From assembly GCA_963752695.1 (NCBI GenBank), contig CAVVZB010000002.1, forward strand, positions 930,001-994,000: a stretch of DNA of 64,000 nucleotides, in the 5' to 3' direction. A program made the translations under genes and the position numbers. Positions 8,515-15,787 of this stretch are shown piece by piece; position 1 is the stretch's first letter, and every line of letters begins with the position of its first letter. The notes beneath the pieces were generated by a model that worked only from the letters and a program-made list of their open reading frames with translations, made no database searches and was not told where the DNA came from. Source of the stretch: Bog-113 sp963752695 (GTDB taxonomy: Bacteria; Acidobacteriota; Terriglobia; Bryobacterales; Bryobacteraceae).

Positions 8515-9476
8515 TATCCGGCTTGCTTGTCGACGATGTTTCTTAATGGCTCGCCACTAAGGAAGCGTTCAAAGTTAGCCAAGAAAAACTGCATGGCTTC
8601 TTCGTTCCAAGTGGGTGTGTTATCGGCGCAATGAGGCGAGAGTAAGACGTTATCCAACTGGAAAAGCGGAGAATCGGGGGAAAGCGGCTCGTCGGTTACA
8701 ACGTCGAGCGCAGCGCCTCGAATGCTGCGGGATTGCAGAGCGCGAATCAGGGACGGCTCATCGATTACGGGGCCACGGCCAACGTTCATCAGAACAGCGG
8801 TGGGCTTCATTGCGGCGATTTCGGTTTGACCAATGAGGCCGCGCGTTTCCGGGGTCAACGGAGCGGCAGCAACCACGTAGTCGCACTGGGAAATCATTTC
8901 GATCAACTGGTCGGGACCGAAGACTTTGTGAATGAACGGGTCGTCGAGCGACTGCTCCGGCCGGCGGCGTTGCGCGAGAACCCGCATCCCAAGAGCATGG
9001 GCTCGCCGTGCACAGGCGCGCCCTATATCGCCATAACCGACAATTCCCATGGTGGCGGCGCGTAGTTCGAGCATGACGAACGGCTCCCACTTCCGTTCCG
9101 CTTGCGCTTGGATCAAACGACGGATGTCCTTAGCGAAAAACATGGCTCCCGCAATCACGAACTCACCGAGTGACTGGCTATAAACGCCTCTGGAATTAGT
9201 TAAGGTAACGGAGCTGGAGACGAGCGCGGGGAAGAGGAAGGAGTCGAGGCCGGCCCAGCGGAGGTGCATCCATCGGAGACGGGGAACCAGCGGGAACAGC
9301 TCCTCGACTTGTGCACGATTGTGCACCCAAGCAAGTAATGAGTCGGCGGAAGGCGCAGCGTGTGACAGTGCAGCGGCGGAAGCCCCGGTGACGACCGTGG
9401 CGCGATCACGGATGGAATCTAAGAGCGGCAGGTACGGATCGTTATCCGGCGCCAGAACGAGGAGGGTCGGTTTCAA
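8511..9476 (-). CDS. D-isomer specific 2-hydroxyacid dehydrogenase
   Basis: A 321-aa NAD(P)-dependent oxidoreductase of the D-2-hydroxyacid dehydrogenase family. It interconverts a 2-keto acid and a D-2-hydroxy acid. The Rossmann motif is 'GIVGYGDIGRA' (about 144-154), and the catalytic triad is Arg234 ('NVGRG'), Glu263 ('TDEPL') and His282 ('SPHCAD'). The start is a TTG at 9476 that overlaps the csm5 stop as TTGA, so it is the last gene of the csm operon and probably translationally coupled. No link between this enzyme family and CRISPR is known to me, so the pairing may be chance. The substrate is not predictable. Confidence 0.93.
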   Translation of the reverse strand: MKPTLLVLAPDNDPYLPLLDSIRDRATVVTGASAAALSHAAPSADSLLAWVHNRAQVEELFPLVPRLRWMHLRWAGLDSFLFPALVSSSVTLTNSRGVYSQSLGEFVIAGAMFFAKDIRRLIQAQAERKWEPFVMLELRAATMGIVGYGDIGRACARRAHALGMRVLAQRRRPEQSLDDPFIHKVFGPDQLIEMISQCDYVVAAAPLTPETRGLIGQTEIAAMKPTAVLMNVGRGPVIDEPSLIRALQSRSIRGAALDVVTDEPLSPDSPLFQLDNVLLSPHCADNTPTWNEEAMQFFLANFERFLSGEPLRNIVDKQAGY

Positions 9477-10621
9477 CTGACTGTCAATTGGACCCAGCCG
9501 GGAAGTGTGGACGGCTGGTTCTGCTCAAAGACGATGTGGCGCGTCTTAGGGAACGGAAGTCCGCTCTTGATAGCGCGTTCGTAGACGTTTTGGGAGCCCA
9601 GAATCTCGCGTGGTTCGGGGTTTTGCGTGTCGAGCAACGCGGATTTGCCCAGGTACCCTCCGCCCCAACCGATCGGGAGAAGACAGGAACCTTCGGCGTG
9701 CGCGGCGGCGAGTTTGGCTTCCAAGTCTTGGACATGCTCGTTCAAGCGCTCGAGGCCAGGAAGAACGGAGTAGCGCGCATGGAGATCGAGGACCTTGCGA
9801 GCATACTCGTTCGCGGCAGAGAACAAGCGCTGGCGTGTCATGACGCCACCCCATCGGAGTGCCCGGCGAATGTCCGGGGTGTTTAACCACTCGTGCTCAT
9901 TCCAAGTGCCTTCGAACGAAGTGCCCGGCGGGGCCATTTCGGCGAAGGTGGGGGTAGAATCGTCGGCGCGCCGTCCATCGACCGAGCCTTTCGGCACCTG
10001 CTTCCAGCCGAGCGAGTATTGGCCGGGAGCCTTTGAAACAAGGGTCGACACACGGACCAAGTAAAGCTGGAGCGAGTCATAGCTGATCGGGCGCGAATCG
10101 GAAAGACCGGCCCATCGCATGCGGTTGGAGCCGCTGGAACCGAGCAGTCGATCTTCGGCAAACTCGGCGGGGCGGCGGGGAGCGCGTTCCGCCTTGGCGC
10201 GTTGGGCGACTTCGGTCGTCATCGAGTCATTCCAACTCGCGCTGAGCAGTCCCGTGCGCAACGAGCCTTTGAGAGCGGTGGCGGGCAAGTACGGCCCAGC
10301 GGTTCCGGCGGCGAACAGCGGGATGTTTAGCGAATCGCCTTGAGCCCGCTCGAAGTGCTTGGAAAGCGAAGAGGATTCGAAGGGGATCCGGCGATCCGCG
10401 TAATTCTGGGCGAAGCCGCCCCACGACGCGAAATCGAGTTTCGTGGCCTTCTTGAGCTGCTGAAGATAGCCTTCGAGACGAGGACCGCGGCTGAGCAGCT
10501 TGAAGATACGCGTTTGGTCGAGCACGTTGACCTGGTCCTTCCAGACCATGTAGTCAATGGGCGACAGACGCTGGCCGGCGCCGACCAACGTCGGAGTTAA
10601 ACAGGTGACGCGGTAGTTCAC
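9473..10621 (-). CDS. csm5: type III-A CRISPR RAMP protein Csm5 (Cas7-like)
   Basis: A 382-aa RAMP-superfamily subunit that caps the crRNA 3' end of the Csm complex. N-terminal strand 'YRVTCLTPTLVGAGQ', RAMP core 'PYLPATALKGSLRTGLL' (around 110-126), Gly-rich loop 'GWGGGYLGKS' and the Csm5-typical C-terminus 'FPKTRHIVF...LPGWVQL' are all present. The start is a GTG at 10621 that overlaps the csm4 stop (GTGA). Length is normal for the family. It lies fifth in the order cas10-csm2-csm3-csm4-csm5, which is the III-A order, and this supports the call. Confidence 0.93.
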   Translation of the reverse strand: MNYRVTCLTPTLVGAGQRLSPIDYMVWKDQVNVLDQTRIFKLLSRGPRLEGYLQQLKKATKLDFASWGGFAQNYADRRIPFESSSLSKHFERAQGDSLNIPLFAAGTAGPYLPATALKGSLRTGLLSASWNDSMTTEVAQRAKAERAPRRPAEFAEDRLLGSSGSNRMRWAGLSDSRPISYDSLQLYLVRVSTLVSKAPGQYSLGWKQVPKGSVDGRRADDSTPTFAEMAPPGTSFEGTWNEHEWLNTPDIRRALRWGGVMTRQRLFSAANEYARKVLDLHARYSVLPGLERLNEHVQDLEAKLAAAHAEGSCLLPIGWGGGYLGKSALLDTQNPEPREILGSQNVYERAIKSGLPFPKTRHIVFEQNQPSTLPGWVQLTVS

Positions 10622-12021
10622 TCGACGGGACCTTCGGGCTTTCCGGGCTCGTCCGGATTGGGGCCAGGGGGATGTTCGAAGCCGGGTTCAGGATCGATCG
10701 GGGTCAAATCTTCGGGCTCGGAGAAGGGCGGCTCCATGGGGCCGGGGTCATTCATCGGTGGCATCAGGTCGTCCTCCGGACCGCCGGAGTCTTGACTCTC
10801 AAGCCGTTCCAATTCGTCGTCAGTAGTGGGGATTTCAAGGGGTGCTGGATCGCGCATGAGCATAGTATCCTCCGGGGCTGCGTCTGCCGGGAGCACCGGT
10901 TCGGCCTCGAGATGTGCGATTTCAGGCGAAGGAGGTTCAGTGACCGGTTCGATGACCGGTTCAGTGACTGGCTCTGGGATCGCTTCGATCTGCTGCGGGA
11001 TTACAGCTGGGATCGAGATCGAAAAGGCCCAACCGGCGTGGAACACGGGATGACTGAATCCAGTTGGCGCGACATCCGGAGCGCTACCTTGCAATACGGA
11101 CGCATGCAGCACGGAACCTTCGTCGACCATAGTAAGCAATTTCTTGGAAGCGCCGAGGCCAGCAGGGCTATCGACGCGCCCGCCGCGCACGGAGGTGGAA
11201 TAGCTACCTTGCTCCCAATCGACTACATCGGACGGGGCAGGGCTGAGTAGAGACAAGAGCCAAGTGGCTTGCGGCCCCAGGGTGGTGCCCTTATAAAGGA
11301 GCTGCGGGAGTTTTCCGTCGCGGAATTCCGGGGTATGGGCGCGGCCCCAACCGCGGGAGCGTTCCCCGCCAAATCCCGAATCGGCCAGAAGCCGGATAGC
11401 GGCTCGTAGAGGATCGCTCCATTGATCGCGCGCAATCTCATCGGCGAACGACACACCGAACCAAAGGCCGGACTTCGGGGCAAATTCGAGGCAGGCTGTG
11501 CGATGCGGCTCGGAAACTCCGGTGAGGCGGTCGACCGCAGCGGACGAGCGAAGGCCTAAACGGAACGGGCCGGACTTGCCGGCGGGAACCAGGCACTCAC
11601 TCACGCCATCGACGGTCCAACGTTCGTCCTGAAGAGCCTTGCCGGCGAAAATGGACTCTACGAGCGAGAGCGGGATAAAACGAGCACCCGCATAGTGCAC
11701 GCGAACCGAAGGCGCGGGAGGCCAAATGTGTCGTGGCGGAGTGACATAGAGCGTGTCTCCGAAGAACGGAAACATGGAACTAACCTTGACCAGCGGGCCA
11801 TCTTCCGCGCTGCTGCGAGCCGTCACTTCCAGCCAATATTCCAGCCGGCCAAGCATGCGCATCGCGTGCGTGATGGCGGAATAGAGCGTATCGCTGTGAT
11901 AGATCAGATCCACACGGTCCCGAGCACCGGAAGCTGGACCGATGCGCCACGGGCGCGAGGGACGCAACTTCACGAGCAGACCCGGGCGAGCATCGCTCAC
12001 CTTGACTGGAAAAGCTGACAT
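10618..12021 (-). CDS. csm4: type III-A Csm4 (Cas5-like RAMP) with a long acidic Pro-rich C-terminal tail
   Basis: Residues 1-342 form a complete Csm4: N-terminal 'LLVKLRPSRPWRIG', 'YHSDTLYSAI' (41-50), Gly-rich loop 'GFGGERSRGWGR' (216-227) and the usual ending 'GFSHPVFHAGWAFSISI' (321-337). Csm4 binds the crRNA 5' handle and contacts Cas10. Residues 343-467 are an added tail with about 34 Asp/Glu, about 30 Pro and only 3 basic residues, including TEP/IEP repeats; it should be disordered. I know of no such tail in typical Csm4 (about 300 aa). The ATG at 12021 is 7 bases after the csm3 stop. Confidence 0.92.
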   Translation of the reverse strand: MSAFPVKVSDARPGLLVKLRPSRPWRIGPASGARDRVDLIYHSDTLYSAITHAMRMLGRLEYWLEVTARSSAEDGPLVKVSSMFPFFGDTLYVTPPRHIWPPAPSVRVHYAGARFIPLSLVESIFAGKALQDERWTVDGVSECLVPAGKSGPFRLGLRSSAAVDRLTGVSEPHRTACLEFAPKSGLWFGVSFADEIARDQWSDPLRAAIRLLADSGFGGERSRGWGRAHTPEFRDGKLPQLLYKGTTLGPQATWLLSLLSPAPSDVVDWEQGSYSTSVRGGRVDSPAGLGASKKLLTMVDEGSVLHASVLQGSAPDVAPTGFSHPVFHAGWAFSISIPAVIPQQIEAIPEPVTEPVIEPVTEPPSPEIAHLEAEPVLPADAAPEDTMLMRDPAPLEIPTTDDELERLESQDSGGPEDDLMPPMNDPGPMEPPFSEPEDLTPIDPEPGFEHPPGPNPDEPGKPEGPVE

Positions 12022-12028
12022 CCGCTTC

Positions 12029-12862
12029 TTACGCCGACAGGAAGGCGTTTCCTTTTTCGGCTACGGCGGACTGAAGAGCGTCCAAAGCGGCGGCCGCGGC
12101 TAGTTCTTCTTCGGATTTACCGGTAGCGTAGTAATCTTTCCCGCGCCAGATCAGTTTGAGGCTGCTAAAGCGCACGCGTCCACTGCCGCGCGATCCCCCG
12201 CCCCCTAGAGCGTCATCTTCGAGCAGACGGAGGCCCTGGATCAACAGGCCGAGTAGCGGAGCATCTTCTTGGCAGAGTAGGTCGAGCACCATGCGGACGC
12301 GAAACCGGGCGCCAGCGGGAACACGCTCGAACGTGCGCGGGTTGGACTGCGAGGTGATGCGATCGATGGCATTCTCGCTCTTGATTTCCGTCAACTCGTC
12401 GTCGAGATTCTCGCGCATTTGCGAAGTGATGCTATCGAGTTCGAGAGGCGCATCGAACACGGCAAGTCGCGCGGGACTAGCAAGACCACCTTCGAGAGCA
12501 TCGCCCGAGACGCGCTCCATGCGGCCGGGAGTGCGACCGAAAAGCAAGCAGATTTCATCGTCTGGACGGTCACTCTGATGGATCCGAACTTCCTGGCCCT
12601 TTCGTTTGGACACGTAGACCAGTTCGGAGGGCACAGCCATGCCGGTAGATTGCTCGAGGAGCGCACGGAGCCGGCCGCGGAGCGAACTGCCGGGAATGTA
12701 GGGACGTCCGAATGCATCTTTGACGACGGGATTATCGGCGCCGCCAATTTCGAGCGAGCCTTTGCCCGCGCCTACATGAAGGCCGGTTTCGCAGTGCAGC
12801 GTGCCTTCGAGAATCAGTTTTCCGAGAAGCTTCAGTTCGGTTTGTGCGGTATGCGCGCTCAT
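12029..12862 (-). CDS. csm3: type III-A Csm3 (Cas7-like backbone RNase)
   Basis: A 277-aa backbone subunit that lines the crRNA and cuts bound target RNA at 6-nt intervals in known Csm complexes. 'TGLHVGAGKGSLEIGGADNPVVKD' (in two parts: TGLHVGAGKG, GGADNPVVKD) contains Asp43, at the position of the catalytic Asp of characterised Csm3 (Asp33 in Streptococcus thermophilus). The RAMP helix 'YIPGSSLRGRLRALLE' (55-70) and Gly-rich loop 'LGGGGSRGSGRVRF' follow. The C-terminus is extended by roughly 30 Ala/Glu-rich residues compared with the core. Target RNA cleavage should therefore be intact. The start is ATG, 18 bases after csm2. Confidence 0.94.
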   Translation of the reverse strand: MSAHTAQTELKLLGKLILEGTLHCETGLHVGAGKGSLEIGGADNPVVKDAFGRPYIPGSSLRGRLRALLEQSTGMAVPSELVYVSKRKGQEVRIHQSDRPDDEICLLFGRTPGRMERVSGDALEGGLASPARLAVFDAPLELDSITSQMRENLDDELTEIKSENAIDRITSQSNPRTFERVPAGARFRVRMVLDLLCQEDAPLLGLLIQGLRLLEDDALGGGGSRGSGRVRFSSLKLIWRGKDYYATGKSEEELAAAAALDALQSAVAEKGNAFLSA

Positions 12863-12880
12863 AGAAATGTTCTTTCGTGA

Positions 12881-13447
12881 TTATTCGTTGTAGGCGACGA
12901 TGGCTTCAAAGAGATCCCGGAAGCGTTCGTAGCCACGAACTTCGTTTTTGCGGGTGACTTGGAGCAGCAGGCGCTCAATCTGATCCATGCTGCGGAGTGA
13001 GTGCCGGGCGATGGTGTAGGCAAGACGCGCACGCAGCATAACGAATTCGTGCTGCCGCTCGTTTTCCGGGGCGCGGACGGCGCGGCGAACAGCCCCATAC
13101 AGGCGGCGGAGTTGCGTGCGGGTAGCGGAATCCATGTCACGGATGCGGCTGACGATGGCATGCGCCTGGTTATCGAGATAAAGGCTGTCAGTGATCAGCT
13201 TCTCGAGATCGATTTCGGGAACTTCGAACCGGCGTTCACCGCCAGGACCACGATCTCCACCGGGCCCGCGACCACCCTCACCACGCGGGCCGCGATCGCC
13301 GCCGGGAGCACGGCCTTCCGGGCGAGGTCCACGGTTGGGGCCACCAGCGGAACGGTTCTCACCACCCGGACGACCTTCGCGCGGCGGACGATTTCCCTGG
13401 GGCGGCTTAACGCCCTCAGGCGCTTTATTTGCCTGTTCTTCTGCCAT
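12881..13447 (-). CDS. csm2: type III-A Csm2 (Cas11) with N-terminal Arg-Gly-Pro-rich extension
   Basis: A 188-aa protein. Residues about 74-188 are the helical Csm2 small subunit ('VPEIDLEKLITDSLYLDNQA', 'TRTQLRRLYGAV', 'RLAYTIARHS', 'YERFRDLFEAIVAYN'), of usual length. Residues 1-73 are an extra low-complexity arm with 13 Arg, 2 Lys, more than 20 Gly and many Pro, and repeated GGDRGP units; it resembles eukaryotic RGG boxes. Csm2 forms the inner filament that touches target RNA, so a basic, flexible arm could bind RNA or another subunit; that part is inference. Position between cas10 and csm3 fits III-A. ATG start, 20 bases after cas10. Confidence 0.9.
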   Translation of the reverse strand: MAEEQANKAPEGVKPPQGNRPPREGRPGGENRSAGGPNRGPRPEGRAPGGDRGPRGEGGRGPGGDRGPGGERRFEVPEIDLEKLITDSLYLDNQAHAIVSRIRDMDSATRTQLRRLYGAVRRAVRAPENERQHEFVMLRARLAYTIARHSLRSMDQIERLLLQVTRKNEVRGYERFRDLFEAIVAYNE

Positions 13448-13467
13448 GTAAATTCAGACCTCTGAGT

Positions 13468-14922
13468 TCAAACTTCTTTAGATAACCGAGCCCACTCGAT
13501 GGCTACCACACCGGCCGGACGCAAGCGCAGCTGTTTGCCCACAGCTGGCCGAATGTTCCTTCCAACGATCTCGCCAATCAAGTGCACGCGCAGCTTTTGA
13601 AACTCTTTCTCCCGTTTCGAGTATGCCGCGCGATTGTAACGCCTTTGGAACCGATAGGCATGCCGCAACAACTTTTCGTGATCGCCTGCGGCATCATTCG
13701 CCGACGAAGCTTTGCCGTACAGCCGCGTAAGCTCGGCCAGAAATTGACGCCCCGCCGCTTTGAATTCCTCGCTGACCCGCGTCACAGCATCTTTAAGTTC
13801 AGCGGCATCGGCCAGCTGTTTCCATTCGACCACACGATCGAACAGGTAGATGCAATCGCGATCGGAGGCGCGAGCGATAGCCAGATTCCGGGTAGCCTGT
13901 TCGAACACAGCACTGAGCGACTCTCCGGGTTGGGCGAGCGCGACCGACATGGTAATCGTCTTGGCGTCGGCACCGGGAAACTCGGCTAGATTCTCTTCGG
14001 TGAACCGGTGAAAAGTCCGCTGCATCTCACCCGCGAAGAGCACGAGTGCGTCCCACGAACCGTATACGGCGAAGTCGTTCGCACCGGAATACAGAATGCT
14101 AATGCGACGCCAGAATTCTCCGGCGGCGCACAGCACCTCCAGTTCACCGGCGAAGAAATGCTTGTAGAGCATGGAAAGCTGCACATGTTCCTCAACCGAA
14201 TGAAGGCGGCGCATGCGAAGGTTAAATAAATCGACCGAACCGCGAAGAACGCCCCAGGTGTGATGGCCGGCAGCGCGACTCGAGAGTTCCTCGGTGGTCG
14301 CGGGCCCGGTTTCGGAATCGTTGGGAGCGGTGTGCCGGGCGAGCGTGATGCCTTCCAGAGACAAGTTACCCGAGATCGTCCAGGCGTGCTTTCCGGCCGC
14401 GGTGTCGATTACGGTTGGAAGTTCGGGAGACCAGCCGACGGTTGTGGTCGCGCGGAGCTGTTCGGAGAACTCGGAAGTAAAGATGGTTGTGTCCGGCGAG
14501 CTTGGTTCGAAAGGCTCGAAAGAGCGCGCTAAGGCTAGAGGCGCCGACTGTTTCCGCAGAAGTTCATCGTGCAGGCGTTTACGCACCACCGGCCAATCGC
14601 CCAAGTTTTCCGTAACAGCCCAGATCAGACGCACGCTTCCGCCCGTGGCCGTGTTGATTTGAGCGGCGGAGGTCTGCAGGAATATTTCGGCCGCGATGCG
14701 AGCCGAATCGGGAAGGACGAGCAGGAACTGACCGCCACCGCTTGAGCCCAGAAGCAGGCGGGACAACTCCTGTTCAGCCAGAAGCGCGCGCGGAACCACC
14801 TCACAGACCAGCGAAACCCAAAGCGATCGCGCGGCGATCACGTCATCGGACGCGTCGGGAGCGGCGGTAAGGAAGTCGTCGAGGCCGAGCAGTTTCCCCT
14901 GGATGAGGATCTGTACGGACAT
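13468..14922 (-). CDS. csm1: Cas10/Csm1-like large subunit: HD domain absent, cyclase motif degenerate
   Basis: A 484-aa protein, much shorter than usual Csm1 (about 750-850 aa). It begins straight at the first palm domain ('ILIQGKLLGLDDFL', 5-18; 'GSSGGGQFLLVLP', 59-71), so the N-terminal HD nuclease is missing. The second palm shows 'WGVLRGSVDLF' (223-233) where active enzymes have an Asp-Val-Asp, giving Ser229. It reads 'LYSGANDFAVYG' (278-288) where GGDD is expected, giving Ala281-Asn282. The zinc ribbon between the palms has no Cys pairs. Residues about 370-484 are the helical C-terminal domain. Synthesis of cyclic oligoadenylate and ssDNA cleavage should both be lost; a structural role for Csm4/crRNA binding is likely. 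It is the first gene of the csm operon. Confidence 0.88.
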   Translation of the reverse strand: MSVQILIQGKLLGLDDFLTAAPDASDDVIAARSLWVSLVCEVVPRALLAEQELSRLLLGSSGGGQFLLVLPDSARIAAEIFLQTSAAQINTATGGSVRLIWAVTENLGDWPVVRKRLHDELLRKQSAPLALARSFEPFEPSSPDTTIFTSEFSEQLRATTTVGWSPELPTVIDTAAGKHAWTISGNLSLEGITLARHTAPNDSETGPATTEELSSRAAGHHTWGVLRGSVDLFNLRMRRLHSVEEHVQLSMLYKHFFAGELEVLCAAGEFWRRISILYSGANDFAVYGSWDALVLFAGEMQRTFHRFTEENLAEFPGADAKTITMSVALAQPGESLSAVFEQATRNLAIARASDRDCIYLFDRVVEWKQLADAAELKDAVTRVSEEFKAAGRQFLAELTRLYGKASSANDAAGDHEKLLRHAYRFQRRYNRAAYSKREKEFQKLRVHLIGEIVGRNIRPAVGKQLRLRPAGVVAIEWARLSKEV

Positions 14923-15010
14923 GCCTCAGACAAGGTAACACGCGCGGGTTTACGGATTGCCCCGATCGTCTTCGATACAGCGACGGCAAACCGCGTTACA
15001 CTGGCGTCCG

Positions 15011-15721
15011 ATGGCTTGCAAGGTGCGGCTGGTTTCGATTGTTGTAGTGCTCGCCGGGTGCGCCCGCGCGCAAGGTCCTGACGCCGTGGAACTGACCCGG
15101 CACGTGGAGAAAGCGCTCGGGTGGACAGGCCGTTTCGACCGGGTGACCGCCTTACAAATTGAAGGAACTCTGGACGGGGCTCCGATCCAGGTCTTCGCCA
15201 AACAGCCTTCGTTATTCCGCATGGAACTTATGGCTGGCAAGGATCGCATTATCCAGGCGTATGACGGAAGCTTCGGGTGGCAGATGACGGCGGGCGACCA
15301 CGCGCAAGCGGCTCGACTGAATGGCGCGCAATTGGATCAGGTCATCAATCAGGCGTCCAATGCGATCGGCGGGCCGCTGGTGCAAGCGCCGGAGCGAGGG
15401 ACGCGCGTTGAGTACGAAGGCAAAGCGACCGTGAACGGGAAAGACTGCTACAAGTTGAAGCTGACTCTAGTGTCGGGCGCGGTGATCCATTCTTATATCG
15501 ACGCCGCGACTTTCCTGGAGAGCCGCGAAGAACTGGTGAGTCAGGACGGTGGCGTCATCGAGGAAACGGTGGGAGATTACAAAACATTCGACGGGATCTT
15601 GTTTCCGTGCCGTTTTGTGAGCAAGGCCAAGGGCGGCACAACGACCTATGTGTTGCAGCTTCAGAAAGTAACCCTTAATCCTTCATTGGCGGCGGGTCTG
15701 TTCACGATGCCGCGCCCGTAA
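15011..15721 (+). CDS. putative lipoprotein, LolA/outer-membrane lipoprotein-sorting-like
   Basis: I chose the ATG at 15011 (236 aa) over 14957 because it gives a normal lipoprotein signal, 'LVSIVVVLAGCARA' with a lipobox LAGC. The mature part is predicted beta-rich, with 'TALQIEGTLDGAPIQVFAKQ', 'YDGSFGWQMTAG' and a C-terminal 'YKTFDGILFPCRFVSK', a pattern common in acidobacterial LolA/LolB-like carrier proteins. No catalytic motif. It is divergent from the csm operon with an 88-base gap; no convincing promoter could be picked there. Role in envelope lipid or lipoprotein handling is an inference. Confidence 0.75.
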   Translation: MACKVRLVSIVVVLAGCARAQGPDAVELTRHVEKALGWTGRFDRVTALQIEGTLDGAPIQVFAKQPSLFRMELMAGKDRIIQAYDGSFGWQMTAGDHAQAARLNGAQLDQVINQASNAIGGPLVQAPERGTRVEYEGKATVNGKDCYKLKLTLVSGAVIHSYIDAATFLESREELVSQDGGVIEETVGDYKTFDGILFPCRFVSKAKGGTTTYVLQLQKVTLNPSLAAGLFTMPRP

Positions 15722-15787
15722 AGCGTTCCGTAGTTCTTAATCCTGCTTTCATCGATTCGTCACGGATGACAAGTAGGTTAGGACTAA

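Noticed and set aside
13240..13420. Repetitive GC-rich DNA in csm2 as a possible small repeat array
   Set aside because: The repeats encode GGDRGP units in frame, are short and irregular, and have no spacers; they are coding low-complexity, not a CRISPR array.
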